Of a DNA stretch of 64,000 nucleotides, positions 53,900 to 63,161 are shown one piece after another; positions within the stretch are counted from its first letter, which is position 1, and the number at the start of each line of letters is the position of its first letter. A program made the position numbers and the translations under genes. The DNA is taken from NCBI RefSeq assembly GCF_023008405.1, contig NZ_CP095376.1:6304501-6368500 (forward strand), written 5' to 3'. The DNA is from Amycolatopsis sp. FBCC-B4732 (GTDB lineage: Bacteria; Actinomycetota; Actinomycetes; Mycobacteriales; Pseudonocardiaceae). The notes below the pieces were generated by a model. The model searched no databases and was not told the origin of the DNA. It saw only the letters and a list, made by a program, of their open reading frames with translations.

Positions 53900-54343
53900 A
53901 TGAAGAAGACCATTTTCGTCGTCGCGCTCTCGATCGCCGGGTTCATCTCGGTCTGGCGGTTCGAGCCGGGGCCGGTGCACAACACCGCCGCCGTCGTGCA
54001 GGCGCCGCCCAGCACGAGCGCCCCCGCCCCCTCGGCGGCACCGTCGACCGCACCCTCCACTTCGGACAGTTCGAACGCGACGGTGACGACGCAGGGCTCG
54101 GCCGAGTCCAGCACCTACGGGACCGTGCAGGTGCAGGTGACGTTCACCGGTTCGCGGCTCACCGCGATCACGCTGTTGCAGGCGCCGAACGAAGGCCGCG
54201 CGCTCACCGCGTTGCCGCGGCTGCAGGACGAGGCGATGCAGGCGCAGAGCGCGGACATCGACACGATCACCGGCGCGACCGAGACGAGCGAGTCGTACAA
54301 GACGTCGCTGCAGGCCGCGATCGACGCGCGGGGGAACAGATGA
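53900..54343 (+). CDS. FMN-binding-domain protein, membrane anchored
   Basis: 147 residues: an N-terminal hydrophobic signal anchor (TIFVVALSIAGFISVW), a Ser/Thr/Pro/Ala-rich spacer (36-70) and an FMN-binding domain whose DTITGATETS motif carries the Thr (127) that ApbE enzymes flavinylate. It is probably exposed outside the membrane and receives electrons from the flavocytochrome encoded 13 bases upstream. Confidence 0.88.
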   Translation: MKKTIFVVALSIAGFISVWRFEPGPVHNTAAVVQAPPSTSAPAPSAAPSTAPSTSDSSNATVTTQGSAESSTYGTVQVQVTFTGSRLTAITLLQAPNEGRALTALPRLQDEAMQAQSADIDTITGATETSESYKTSLQAAIDARGNR

Positions 54344-55080
54344 CCACCCGCGTCGAACAGGTGATGGGCCTGCCGATCTCGCTCGACCTGCGCGACGACG
54401 GGGATTTCGCCGAGGCCGTCGGCGACGTCTTCGGCTGGTTCCACGACGTCGACGCCCGGTTCAGCCCGTTCAAGGCGGACAGCGAAGTCAGCCGGTACGA
54501 CCGCGGCGAGCTCGCGGCCGCCGAACTGAGCGACGACCTCCTGGAGGTCCTGGAACTCTGCGCGTACTACGAGCAGCTTTCCGGCGGTGCGTTCCGCGCG
54601 CGGCTGCCCGGGCGCGGCCTCGACCCGTGCGCGGTGGTGAAGGGCTGGGCGGTGCAGCGCGCCGCCGACATGCTGAAAGCCGAAGGCGCGACGACGTTCT
54701 GCCTCAACGCGGGCGGCGACGTCGTCACCGCGGGCGAGCCGGAGCCGGGCCGCCCGTGGCGCGTCGGCGTCCGCCACCCCGAGCAGCCGCTGGCGGTGTG
54801 CGCGGTGCTGGAGTCGCGCAACGGCGCGATCGCGACGTCGGCGGCGTACGAACGCGGCTCCCACATCGTCGACGGCCGCTCGGGAACGCCCGCGACGGGA
54901 CTGATGAGCGTCACGGTCGTGGCGTCCGACCTGGTCACCGCGGACGCGCTGGCCACGGCGGCGTTCGCGATGGGCGAGGAGGGCATCACGTGGGCGGCCG
55001 ACCGGCCGGACTGCGAGATCCTCATCGTCGACGACAGCCGCCGCGTCCACCGGACGGCGGGGCTCTCGCTGGCGTCTTAA
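54340..55080 (+). CDS. apbE: FAD:protein FMN transferase ApbE
   Basis: 246 residues with ApbE motifs: DARFSPFKADSEVSRYDRG, the ALDPCAVVKGWAV-like segment (DPCAVVKGWAVQRA), LNAGGDVVTAG, GAIATSAAYERG and VVASDLVTADALATAAFAMG. It attaches FMN to Thr of the preceding protein. It lacks a signal peptide, unlike Gram-negative ApbE. ATGA overlap with the substrate gene. Confidence 0.92.
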   Translation: MTTRVEQVMGLPISLDLRDDGDFAEAVGDVFGWFHDVDARFSPFKADSEVSRYDRGELAAAELSDDLLEVLELCAYYEQLSGGAFRARLPGRGLDPCAVVKGWAVQRAADMLKAEGATTFCLNAGGDVVTAGEPEPGRPWRVGVRHPEQPLAVCAVLESRNGAIATSAAYERGSHIVDGRSGTPATGLMSVTVVASDLVTADALATAAFAMGEEGITWAADRPDCEILIVDDSRRVHRTAGLSLAS

Positions 55081-55143
55081 ATCGGTTCGCCCCGGCGCTC
55101 CGGCTGAGCCAGACTCGGCGGCACCCGTCTGCCGAGGAGTGCC

Positions 55144-55524
55144 ATGCCTTCGTCCGTCCTGCACGTGTCCGTCGACTGCGCCGATCCGTACCGGCTCTGC
55201 CAGTTCTGGAGCGAGGTCACCGGAAAGCCGGTCCCCGAGGAGGACCAGCCCGGCGACGACGAGTGCGGCATCGCGCTCGAGGGCGGCATCGACCTGCTGT
55301 TCCTGCGGGTCCCCGAGCCGAAGACGGTGAAGAACCGGCTCCACGTCTGCCTGCAACCGGACGTCGCCCGCGACGACGAGGTCGAGCGCATCCTCGGCCT
55401 GGGCGCGACGCTGGTCGACGACCTCCGCAAGCCCGACGGCACCGGCTGGGCGGTGCTCGCCGACCCCGAAGGCAACGAGTTCTGCGTCCTGCGCAGCGCG
55501 GCCGAGCGCGCGGCGACGTCGTGA
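55144..55524 (+). CDS. VOC-family (glyoxalase/bleomycin-resistance-like) protein
   Basis: 126 residues with one pair of beta-alpha-beta motifs (LHVSVDCADPYRLCQFWSEV, GWAVLADPEGNEFCVL), typical of the actinobacterial VOC subgroup of unknown substrate. GAGGAG lies five bases before the ATG. Its stop overlaps the methyltransferase GTG. Confidence 0.85.
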   Translation: MPSSVLHVSVDCADPYRLCQFWSEVTGKPVPEEDQPGDDECGIALEGGIDLLFLRVPEPKTVKNRLHVCLQPDVARDDEVERILGLGATLVDDLRKPDGTGWAVLADPEGNEFCVLRSAAERAATS

Positions 55525-56342
55525 CGGACTCGTTCGCCGTCAACAAGGCCAACTGGGACGAGCGCGCGCAGCTGCACGCGGCTTCGCCGGACTACAACTT
55601 CGCCGGCTTCGCCGCGGATCCCGCGTACCTGAGCGCCGTCGTGCGGTTCGACCGGCCGCGCCTCGGCGACATCGGCGGCCTGCGCACGGTGCACCTGCAG
55701 TGCCACATCGGCACGGACACGGTGTCGCTCGCGCGGCTCGGCGCTCGGGTGACCGGCTTGGACTTCTCGGGCGCGGCGCTGGCGGAAGCACGGAAGCTGG
55801 CCGAGGCGGCGGGCGCGGCGATCGACTTCCACGAAGCCGACGTCCACGACGCCGTCGAAGTGCTGGGCGCCGGCGAGTTCGACCTGGTCTACACCGGGAT
55901 CGGGGCGCTGTGCTGGCTGCCGTCGGCGGCACGCTGGGCGTCGGTGGTCGCCGGCCTGCTGCGCCCGGGCGGGCGGCTCTTCATCCGGGAGGGTCACCCG
56001 ATGCTGGGGACGCTGGACGAGAACGACCCGGCGGCGCCGCGCTACCCGTACTTCGAGCACGCCGAGCCGCTGGTGTTCGACGAGCCCGGGACCTACGTCG
56101 CCACCGACCGGCCGCTCACCCACAGCGTCAGCCACTCGTGGAACCACTCGCTGGGCGAGATCATCACCGCGCTGCTGGACAACGGCCTGACGCTGACCGC
56201 GTTCACCGAGCACGACAGCGTCCCGTGGAACGCGATCCCCGGCCAGATGACGCACGACGAAGCCGCCGACGAGTGGCGGCTGAAGGACACACCCTCGCGG
56301 CTCGCGGCGAGCTACACGCTCCAGGCCGTCAAGAACGGCTGA
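55521..56342 (+). CDS. Class I SAM-dependent methyltransferase
   Basis: 273 residues. Motif I reads VHLQCHIGTDTVSLARLG, with GLDFSGAAL and LVYTGIGALCWLP after it. The N-terminal NKANWDERAQLHAASPDY is typical of this small-molecule methyltransferase group. Substrate unknown. GTGA overlap with the VOC gene suggests a shared transcript, though a shared function is not evident. Confidence 0.87.
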   Translation: MTDSFAVNKANWDERAQLHAASPDYNFAGFAADPAYLSAVVRFDRPRLGDIGGLRTVHLQCHIGTDTVSLARLGARVTGLDFSGAALAEARKLAEAAGAAIDFHEADVHDAVEVLGAGEFDLVYTGIGALCWLPSAARWASVVAGLLRPGGRLFIREGHPMLGTLDENDPAAPRYPYFEHAEPLVFDEPGTYVATDRPLTHSVSHSWNHSLGEIITALLDNGLTLTAFTEHDSVPWNAIPGQMTHDEAADEWRLKDTPSRLAASYTLQAVKNG

Positions 56343-56355
56343 ATAGGGTGACCGC

Positions 56356-57330
56356 ATGACCTTGATCGCGGTCGCCACCCTCGGCGGAACCATCTCGATG
56401 GCCCCGGTCGCCGACGCCGGTGCCGTTCCCCGGCTGGGCGCCGCCGAGCTGCTCGGCGGGCTCGGTGACCTGCCGGTGGACGTTCTCGCCGAAACCCTCG
56501 CGGGAATCGGCAGCGCGTCGATGGACTTCGCGACGCTGCTGCGCTGCCGCGACTGGGGCCTGCGGCAGGACGCCGACGGGTTCGTCGTCGTGCAGGGCAC
56601 CGACACCCTCGAAGAGACCGCGTACTTCCTCGACCTCTGCTGGCCGTCGGAGATCCCCGTGGTCGTCACCGGCGCGATGCGCAACGCGGGCCTGCTCAGC
56701 CCGGACGGCCCGGCGAACCTGCGCAACGCGCTGACCGTGGCCGCCGATCCCCGCAGCCGCGGGCGGGGCGCGCTGGTGACGCTGAACGACGACGTCCACG
56801 CGGCGCGGTGGGTGCGGAAAGCGCATTCGAGCCGGCTCGACGCGTTCACGTCGGCGCCCGCGGGGCCGCTGGGGATGGTCGTGGAGCACGCGGTGCACTA
56901 CTTCCACCCCTCGCCGCCGCGGCCGCCGGCACTCACCGGCGAGGACTTCGGCGGGCTGGTCCCGGTGGTCGAAACGGGTCTCGACGACCCGGGCGAGGTC
57001 CTCGCGCACGCGGCCGCGCAGCCGGGGGTGCGCGGGATCGTGCTGGCGGCGACGGGCGCGGGCCACGTCTCGTCCGGCACGGCCGACGTCGTCGCGCGGC
57101 TGGTGGATTCCTTGCCCGTGGTGGTCGCTTCGCGGACCGGCGCGGGACCGACGCTGCGCTCGACGTACGGCTTCCACGGCTCGGAGTCGAGCCTGATCGC
57201 GATGGGCGCCACGATGGCGGGCTGGCTGGACGCGCGCAAGGCGCGGATCCTGCTGCGCACGCTGCTGGCGTCCGGCGCGGACCGGGACGCGATCGAGCGC
57301 GGGTTCCGCCTGCGCGGCGACCTGGACTGA
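56356..57330 (+). CDS. Asparaginase
   Basis: 324 residues. Both catalytic blocks of bacterial asparaginases are present: ATLGGTISM with the nucleophile Thr, and VVVQGTDTLEETAYFLDL. A signal peptide is absent, so it is cytoplasmic. It hydrolyses asparagine to aspartate and ammonia; glutamine side activity is possible. It starts 13 bases after the methyltransferase gene. Confidence 0.9.
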   Translation: MTLIAVATLGGTISMAPVADAGAVPRLGAAELLGGLGDLPVDVLAETLAGIGSASMDFATLLRCRDWGLRQDADGFVVVQGTDTLEETAYFLDLCWPSEIPVVVTGAMRNAGLLSPDGPANLRNALTVAADPRSRGRGALVTLNDDVHAARWVRKAHSSRLDAFTSAPAGPLGMVVEHAVHYFHPSPPRPPALTGEDFGGLVPVVETGLDDPGEVLAHAAAQPGVRGIVLAATGAGHVSSGTADVVARLVDSLPVVVASRTGAGPTLRSTYGFHGSESSLIAMGATMAGWLDARKARILLRTLLASGADRDAIERGFRLRGDLD

Positions 57331-57335
57331 GTGCT

Positions 57336-57815
57336 TCAGTCCAGGACCGGGCCGCCCAGCGGGTCGAGGTGGTAGGAGCGCATCTCGCGCTCGGCGTCGC
57401 GGTAGACGTGGACCGACACCGCCGGGTCCGGGCCGTCGTTGCGCACCTCGTGCACGTACCCCGGGCCGAACACCCGCGACTGCCCCACCGCGAGGGCGTG
57501 CAGCTCGGTGACCGCGCGCCCGCCCGGGGCCCGGCGCGCCACGGCCTCCGTCAGGTGCCCGCCGACCACGGTGAACGCACCGCTGGCGAACGCGTGGTCG
57601 TGCAGGTCGGTGTGCTGGCCGGGCAGCCAGCTCAGCAGCCAGACCTCCTGCTGCTCGTCCTTCTCGACGAGCGCCGCGAAACGCTGGTCGGGGTCGTAGC
57701 GCAGGAGGTGCTTCCAGCGGTCGCGGTCGGCGGCGACCTCGAGCGCGACGCGCACCGGGTGGCGCAGCGCGGGGTTTTCGGGACGCAGCAGGGTGTTGTC
57801 CGGAACGGCGAACAT
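57336..57815 (-). CDS. Cysteine dioxygenase-type cupin
   Basis: 159 residues of the CDO cupin: metal ligands His72 and His74 in TDLHDHAFASGAF and His122 in GYVHEVRN. It oxidises cysteine to cysteine sulfinate. The ATG at 57815 is chosen because GAGGA lies five bases upstream; an earlier GTG at 57875 would overlap the leader ORF and lacks a ribosome binding site. The leader ORF 42 bases upstream suggests cysteine-dependent control. The 3' end is convergent with asparaginase, five bases apart. Confidence 0.87.
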   Translation of the reverse strand: MFAVPDNTLLRPENPALRHPVRVALEVAADRDRWKHLLRYDPDQRFAALVEKDEQQEVWLLSWLPGQHTDLHDHAFASGAFTVVGGHLTEAVARRAPGGRAVTELHALAVGQSRVFGPGYVHEVRNDGPDPAVSVHVYRDAEREMRSYHLDPLGGPVLD

Positions 57816-57856
57816 GGGGGTCCTCACGGAAGTGTCGGGCTGGGCCGGGGCTGGGT

Positions 57857-57937
57857 TCACCGACAACAGCGACACGCGCGCACGACGGCGCGGCGACCCG
57901 TGGGGCCCCGCAGCTCGGTCATCTCGTGCGCGAACAT
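57857..57937 (-). CDS. 26-codon leader peptide with C-terminal cysteine cluster
   Basis: Starts ATG TTC GCG CAC and ends RACRCCR then TGA. All three Cys codons are TGT, the rarer choice in this genome. A leaderless start is likely, as a promoter lies directly upstream. Polycysteine leader ORFs are known as cysteine-responsive attenuators in mycobacteria. Here the ORF precedes a cysteine dioxygenase gene, which fits a cysteine sensor. No hairpin was modelled. Confidence 0.75.
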   Translation of the reverse strand: MFAHEMTELRGPTGRRAVVRACRCCR

Positions 57938-57943
57938 GCGACC

Positions 57944-57972
57944 AGAGTCGCAGCCGCTCCCCGCCCGGTCAA
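57944..57972 (-). promoter_or_regulatory. Promoter for the leaderless leader ORF
   Basis: Read on the minus strand: -35 TTGACC (57967-57972), 17 bases, -10 GACTCT (57944-57949), then six bases to the ATG at 57937. The spacing places the transcription start at or next to the ATG, consistent with a leaderless transcript. Confidence 0.6.
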
Positions 57973-57993
57973 GACGTCCCACCTGCCGGGAGA

Positions 57994-59010
57994 TCAGGAC
58001 CACTCGTGCTTTTGCGACCGCCCGAGCAGCTCCGCGCCCGCCCGCCGCGGGTCGACGCCTTCGTGGCAGACGCGGTGCATCGCGTCGGTGATCGGCATGT
58101 CGACCCCGACACTCCGCGCGAGCGCCCTGATCGAAGAGCACGACATGACGCCCTCGGCGACCTGCCCGCCGCCCGCCGCCTGCGCCTGTTCGAGCGTCTC
58201 GCCGCGGCCGAGGCGCTCGCCGAACGTCCGGTTGCGAGAAAGCGGCGACGAGCAGGTCGCGACCAGGTCGCCGACCCCGGCGAGCCCGGCGAACGTCAGC
58301 GGGTCGGCGCCCAGCTTCGCGCCGAGCCGGGCCATCTCGGCCAGGCCGCGGGTGATGAGCGTCGCCATCGTGTTGGTGCCGAGCCCGAGGCCGGCGGCCA
58401 TGCCGGTGCTGAGCGCGATGACGTTCTTGCAGGCGCCGCCGAGCTCGCAGCCGACGACGTCGGTGTTGGTGTAGGGCCGGAAGTAGGAGTTGGCGCAGGC
58501 GCGCTGGATCGCGACGGCGCGCTCGTGGTCGGCGCAGGCCAGCACGGAGGCGGACGGCTGCCCGGCGGCGATCTCCTTGGCCAGGTTCGGCCCGGTGACG
58601 ACGACGACGTCGCCGGCGTCGATCCCGACGATCTCGCCGATCACCTCGCTCATCCGCTTGAGCGTGCCGAGCTCGACGCCCTTGGCGAGGCTGACGAGGA
58701 TCGCCTCCGGCGGCAGCAGACCGCGCCACGACGTCAGGTTGGCGCGCAAGCTCTGGCTGGGCACGGCGAGCACGACAGCTTCGGCGCCTTCGAGCGCTTT
58801 CGCCGCGTCGCTGGTCGCGGTGATGTTCTCCGGCAGGGCGACGCCGGGCAGGTACGCGCTGTTGGCGTGCCGCTCGCGGATGTCTTCGGCGACCTCGTCG
58901 CGGCGCGCCCAGAGCGTGACGTCGCGCCCGGCGTCCCCGAGGACCTTCGCGAACGCGGTGCCCCACGACCCGGCCCCGAGCACGGTGACCCGCTGCACGT
59001 CGGCGCGCAT
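57994..59010 (-). CDS. gpsA: NAD(P)H-dependent glycerol-3-phosphate dehydrogenase
   Basis: 338 residues with the Rossmann motif [37 protein letters not shown], the catalytic Lys in [11 protein letters not shown] and the [13 protein letters not shown] block. It makes sn-glycerol 3-phosphate for phospholipid synthesis. Its ATG shares one base with the plsC stop (TGATG), so the acyltransferase and the dehydrogenase are translated in tandem. Confidence 0.96.
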   Translation of the reverse strand: MRADVQRVTVLGAGSWGTAFAKVLGDAGRDVTLWARRDEVAEDIRERHANSAYLPGVALPENITATSDAAKALEGAEAVVLAVPSQSLRANLTSWRGLLPPEAILVSLAKGVELGTLKRMSEVIGEIVGIDAGDVVVVTGPNLAKEIAAGQPSASVLACADHERAVAIQRACANSYFRPYTNTDVVGCELGGACKNVIALSTGMAAGLGLGTNTMATLITRGLAEMARLGAKLGADPLTFAGLAGVGDLVATCSSPLSRNRTFGERLGRGETLEQAQAAGGGQVAEGVMSCSSIRALARSVGVDMPITDAMHRVCHEGVDPRRAGAELLGRSQKHEWS

Positions 59011-59714
59011 CAGGCCGGCTCCCCCGGCTTCTCCGACGGCGGTTCCTCGTCGCGGATCTCGCCGAGCAGCCGGGTCACCTCGTCCATCATGACCTTGGTG
59101 ACCTCACGCAGCTTCGACGCGCTGCGGACGCTGCCTTCGCGGTAGGCCGACAGGTCGAGCGGGTCGCCGACGCGGTGGGTGATGGTCTTGCGCGGGAACG
59201 GCTTGAACTTCTTGGTGTAGCCGTTGAAGAGCTCGCTGGTGCCCCAGCGGGCGATGGGGATCACGGGGACGTCGTTCTGGATCGCGAGCCGCGCGGCGCC
59301 GGTGAAGGACTCCTTCGGCCAGCCGGCCGGGTCCTTGGTGATGGTGCCTTCGGGGTAGATCACGACGACCTTGCCCGCCTGCAGCGCCTCGTGCGCGGCC
59401 TTGAGGCTGTCCCCGGCGGCGGCCGACCCGCGCGAGACGGGGATCTGCCCGGAGCCGACGAAGATCTTCCCGAAGATCGGGGTCCGGGTCAGGCTTTCCT
59501 TGCCGAGGAACCGCGGCACCCGCTTCGCCCGGTGCACGAAGACGGCGTCGACGACGGGGTCGAGGTGCGAGATGTGGTTCAGCACGAGCAGCGCGGGCCC
59601 CTGCCGCGGCACCTTCTCGTCCCCGACGTAGACCCGCCGCGCGATCCCGGTGACCGGGTAGAACAGTACGGCGGCGAGCCCCACCCAGAAGCCACCCTTT
59701 TCACGCCGGGCCAC
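59010..59714 (-). CDS. plsC: 1-acyl-sn-glycerol-3-phosphate acyltransferase
   Basis: 234 residues with acyltransferase motifs NHISHLDP (HxxxxD) and [12 protein letters not shown] (the PEGT box). An N-terminal hydrophobic stretch ([16 protein letters not shown]) should sit in the membrane. It acylates lysophosphatidic acid. Pairing with gpsA joins two steps of phospholipid synthesis. GTG start after GAGGAGGAG. Confidence 0.93.
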   Translation of the reverse strand: MARREKGGFWVGLAAVLFYPVTGIARRVYVGDEKVPRQGPALLVLNHISHLDPVVDAVFVHRAKRVPRFLGKESLTRTPIFGKIFVGSGQIPVSRGSAAAGDSLKAAHEALQAGKVVVIYPEGTITKDPAGWPKESFTGAARLAIQNDVPVIPIARWGTSELFNGYTKKFKPFPRKTITHRVGDPLDLSAYREGSVRSASKLREVTKVMMDEVTRLLGEIRDEEPPSEKPGEPA

Positions 59715-59893
59715 GATCTCCTCCTCAACCTACGAAGTCCGGGGTTGATCCTGCCGCGCCGGGGTCGGAGCAGTCCAGGGAGGGTGCGTTCGGGTGCCGC
59801 CGAGGTGTTCGGAGGCGGCCGGGCGCCCTGGTGGAGGCCCGGTTGCGTGGCCCGGCGCCGGCCACGAACACCGGCACGGCCCCGCCCCCGCAC

Positions 59894-60024
59894 GGCATGA
59901 ACGACCCGTTCACCTCGCCAGAGACGGTGAAAGGGTCTTTCATGACGTCCGGTCGGGTGCCCGGCCCGTCCGGCGACTTTGCCGGAGCCCTGTCGTCCGA
60001 CGCCGTGAACGACCCGTTCACGAC
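59894..60024. repeat. Nested palindrome family, copy D (core and right half)
   Basis: Core GGCATGAACGACCCGTTCAC (59894-59913) and GTGAAAGGGTCTTTCATGAC (59927-59946), loop 13 bases. The right middle arm CGACTTTGCCGGAGCCC (59974-59990) and right outer unit GTGAACGACCCGTTCACGAC (60005-60024) are present; the left arms are missing. It lies in the 404-base divergent gap between plsC and cofC. Nothing else was recognised in 59715-59893. Confidence 0.85.
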
Positions 60025-60037
60025 CTCCGCCCCCCAG

Positions 60038-60069
60038 GTTGTCCACAAGTGCTCTCACCTGTGGACAAC
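60038..60069. promoter_or_regulatory. Inverted pair of perfect DnaA boxes
   Basis: GTTGTCCACA (60038-60047) and its exact complement TGTGGACAAC (60060-60069) with a 12-base spacer. TTGTCCACA is the actinobacterial DnaA-box consensus. They lie 50 bases before cofC, far from any sign of an origin. The pair could be a DnaA-controlled promoter, a DnaA titration site, or a hairpin. Confidence 0.55.
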
Positions 60070-60118
60070 CCACCCCGCACCCCGGCACGGGCCCGGCCTT
60101 TCCGGTAAAGATGGACAC

Positions 60119-60739
60119 GTGGACGTTGACCTGGTCGTGCCGATGAAACACCCCCGCGACGGCAAGTCGCGGCTGCGTGGCGCGGTCGAACCGGACCACC
60201 ACCCGGCACTGGTACTCGCGCTGGCCGCCGACACGCTCGCCGCCGTCGTCTCGGCCGGGCAGGTCCGGCGCGTCCTGCTCGTCGCGGCCGACCCGCGAGC
60301 CGTCGCCGAACTCGCCGAGCTCGGCGTCGAAATCATCCCCGAACCACCCCGAGGAGGTCTCAACGAAGCTTTCCGCCACGGCGAAGCAAGGCTGCGCGCG
60401 GACGACCCGGCGGCCGTCGTCGGCGCCCTCCAAGCCGACCTCCCGGCCCTGCGGGCAGGCGACCTGACGGCGGCGATCGCGGAATCGGCGAACCGGCGCG
60501 CCTTCGTGGCCGATCGCCAGGGCACCGGCACCACGCTCCTGCTCTCCGCCCCCGGCGCCCCCCTCGACCCGCGTTTCGGGGTCGGCTCGGCCGAAGCGCA
60601 CCGCCGCTCCGGAGCCGTCGCGCTGCAAGCGGCGCTCGCCACCCTCCGCAGCGACGTCGACACCCCGGACGATCTCGCCCACGTACGCGCGCTGGGTGTC
60701 GGAAAACACACGGCGGAAGCCTGTGCGGTACCGCGCTGA
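60119..60739 (+). CDS. cofC: Guanylyltransferase of F420 biosynthesis (CofC/FbiD)
   Basis: 206 residues beginning VDVDLVVPMKHPRDGKSRLR, the nucleotide-binding loop of the family, with ADLPALRAGDL and GVGSAEAHRRSGA later. The family loads a three-carbon acid (phosphoenolpyruvate in mycobacteria, 2-phospholactate in archaea) with GMP for F420 assembly. The orthologue FbiD (Rv2983) also lies between gpsA and ppk. GTG start at 60119, weak AAAGATGGA upstream. Confidence 0.9.
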   Translation: MDVDLVVPMKHPRDGKSRLRGAVEPDHHPALVLALAADTLAAVVSAGQVRRVLLVAADPRAVAELAELGVEIIPEPPRGGLNEAFRHGEARLRADDPAAVVGALQADLPALRAGDLTAAIAESANRRAFVADRQGTGTTLLLSAPGAPLDPRFGVGSAEAHRRSGAVALQAALATLRSDVDTPDDLAHVRALGVGKHTAEACAVPR

Positions 60740-60794
60740 GCTGTTCACCTGACCTTCACCGCGCCCTGCGCAATTCCGCGTGGCTTGGTGAAGA

Positions 60795-63161
60795 ATGGGG
60801 TCCGTGAGCACAGACGACGGCGGCACGCCCGCACCGCGGAGGCGACGGAACCCGGCCAGCGGATCTTCGGAGACCGCGAAGAAGAGCACCACCGGCCGGG
60901 CGAGCACAGCCAAGAAGGTCCCGTCGAAAGCCACCGCACGCGACACCGCCGCCCGGGCCACCGCCGGGAAGCCCCGAGCGCGCAAGGCCACCCCGGCGAC
61001 CACCCGCCGCCGCAGCTCCGCGCACGGCAACGGGCGCAACGCCGAGGAGTTCCGCGCGGTGCCGTCGGCGCCGCCCGCGGTCACCACCGCGCCCGCCGCC
61101 GTCGAGACGCTGCCGGACGACCGGTACTTCAACCGCGAGCTGTCGTGGCAGGACTTCAACGCGCGCGTGCTCGCGCTGGCCGAGGACGAGTCGCAGCCGC
61201 TGCTGGAGCGGACGAAGTTCCTCGCCATCTTCGCGTCCAATCTGGACGAGTTCTACATGGTCCGCGTCGCCGGCCTGAAGCGCCGCGACGAGACCGGCCT
61301 GCTGGTGCGCAGCGCGGACGGGCTCACCCCGCGCGAGCAGCTGGGCTACATCGCCAAGCGCAACCAGGACCTGGTCGAGCGCCAGACCGGCGCGTTCGAG
61401 AAGCACCTGCGCCCGCAGCTGGCCGAGCACGACATCCACATCGTCGGCTGGGCCGACCTGTCCGGCGCCGACCAGCTGCGGCTGTCGAGCTACTTCTCCG
61501 AGCAGATCTTCCCGGTGCTGACGCCGCTGGCCGTCGACCCCGCGCACCCGTTCCCGTACATCTCGGGCCTCTCGCTCAACCTCGCGGTGACGGTCCGCGA
61601 CCCGGAGGGCGGCACCGAGCGGTTCGCCAGGGTGAAGGTGCCGAGCAACGTGCCGCGGCTGATGCGCGTCGAGACCGACCGCGCCAGCCGCACCGCGACC
61701 TTCCTGCCGCTCGAAGAGCTGATCGCCGCACACCTCGGCGAGCTGTTCACCGGCATGGACGTCACCGAGCACCACGTCTTCCGCGTCACCCGCAACGCCG
61801 ACTTCGAGGTCGACGAGGACCGCGACGAGGACCTCCTGCAGGCCCTCGAGCGCGAGCTGGCGCAGCGCCGGTTCGGCCCGCCGGTGCGCCTCGAGGTCGC
61901 GCAGGACATGAGCGAGCACATGCTCGAGCTGCTGCTGCGCGAGCTGGACGTCGACCCGGCCGACGTCGTCGAGGTGCCCGGCCTGCTGGACCTGACCTGC
62001 CTGCACCAGCTGTCCGGGGTGGACCGCAAGGAGCTCAAGGACCGGCCGTTCGTCCCGGCGACGCACCCGGCGTTCGGCGAGCGCGAGACGCCGAAGAGCG
62101 TCTTCGCCACGCTGCGCGAGGGCGACGTGCTGGTGCACCACCCGTACGACTCGTTCTCCACCAGCGTCCAGCGGTTCATCGAGCAGGCGGCGGCCGACTC
62201 GAAGGTCCTCGCGATCAAGCAGACGCTGTACCGGACCTCGGGCGACTCCCCGATCGTCGACGCGCTGATCGACGCCGCGGAGGCGGGCAAGCAGGTCGTC
62301 GCGCTGGTCGAGATCAAGGCGCGGTTCGACGAGCAGGCCAACATCACGTGGGCGCGGACACTGGAGCGCGCGGGCGTGCACGTCGTCTACGGCCTGGTCG
62401 GGCTGAAGACGCACTGCAAGGTGTCGATGATCGTGCGCCAGGAGGGCTCGACCATCCGCCGCTACTGCCACATCGGCACCGGCAACTACAACCCGAAGAC
62501 CGCGCGGCTCTACGAGGACATCGGCCTGTTCACCGCCGACCCGAGCATCGGCGCGGACGTCACCGACCTGTTCAACGTGCTCACCGGCTACTCCCGCCAG
62601 GACACCTACCGGACGATCCTCACGTCGCCGCACGGCATCCGCCGCGGCATCGTCCGCGCGATCGGCGAAGAGATCGAGCTGGCGCGGGCCGGGCAGCAGG
62701 CCGGGATCCGGATCAAGTGCAACTCGCTGGTCGACGAGCAGGTCATCGACGCGCTCTACCACGCGTCGCAGGCCGGGGTGCCGGTCGAGATCGTGGTGCG
62801 CGGCATCTGCACGCTGAAGCCCGGCGTCGAAGGGCTGTCGGAGAACATCCACGTCCGGTCGATCCTGGGCCGGTTCCTGGAGCACTCGCGGGTCTTCCAC
62901 TTCCGCGCGGGCGGCACGCACTGGATCGGCAGCGCCGACATGATGCACCGGAACCTGGACCGGCGGATCGAAGCGCTGGTGCGGGTGAAGGACCCGAAGC
63001 TGACGCGGCAGCTCGACGACATCTTCGACTCGGCGCTCGACCCGGCGACGCGTTGCTGGGTGCTGACCGAAAGCGGCGAGTGGGCACCGTTCCCGGCCGA
63101 CGGCTCGCGGGTGCGCGACCACCAGCTGGAGCTGGCGAAGCTGCACGGGGCCGCCGGATGA
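60795..63161 (+). CDS. ppk: Polyphosphate kinase 1
   Basis: 788 residues. A Lys/Ala-rich tail of about 105 residues precedes the PPK1 core ([21 protein letters not shown]). Catalytic motifs include [16 protein letters not shown] and [20 protein letters not shown], with the phosphorylated His at 559, and [17 protein letters not shown]. It polymerises ATP phosphate into polyphosphate. Start ATG 60795 or GTG 60804; neither has a strong ribosome binding site. ATGA overlap with the next gene. Confidence 0.95.
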   Translation: MGSVSTDDGGTPAPRRRRNPASGSSETAKKSTTGRASTAKKVPSKATARDTAARATAGKPRARKATPATTRRRSSAHGNGRNAEEFRAVPSAPPAVTTAPAAVETLPDDRYFNRELSWQDFNARVLALAEDESQPLLERTKFLAIFASNLDEFYMVRVAGLKRRDETGLLVRSADGLTPREQLGYIAKRNQDLVERQTGAFEKHLRPQLAEHDIHIVGWADLSGADQLRLSSYFSEQIFPVLTPLAVDPAHPFPYISGLSLNLAVTVRDPEGGTERFARVKVPSNVPRLMRVETDRASRTATFLPLEELIAAHLGELFTGMDVTEHHVFRVTRNADFEVDEDRDEDLLQALERELAQRRFGPPVRLEVAQDMSEHMLELLLRELDVDPADVVEVPGLLDLTCLHQLSGVDRKELKDRPFVPATHPAFGERETPKSVFATLREGDVLVHHPYDSFSTSVQRFIEQAAADSKVLAIKQTLYRTSGDSPIVDALIDAAEAGKQVVALVEIKARFDEQANITWARTLERAGVHVVYGLVGLKTHCKVSMIVRQEGSTIRRYCHIGTGNYNPKTARLYEDIGLFTADPSIGADVTDLFNVLTGYSRQDTYRTILTSPHGIRRGIVRAIGEEIELARAGQQAGIRIKCNSLVDEQVIDALYHASQAGVPVEIVVRGICTLKPGVEGLSENIHVRSILGRFLEHSRVFHFRAGGTHWIGSADMMHRNLDRRIEALVRVKDPKLTRQLDDIFDSALDPATRCWVLTESGEWAPFPADGSRVRDHQLELAKLHGAAG

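Noticed and set aside
57816..57875. Cysteine dioxygenase start at the GTG at 57875
   Set aside because: It would overlap the leader ORF and has no ribosome binding site, while the ATG at 57815 has GAGGA at good spacing.
59831..60118. N-terminal extension of cofC through palindrome copy D
   Set aside because: The frame is open but translates the repeat itself; family homology starts at the GTG at 60119.
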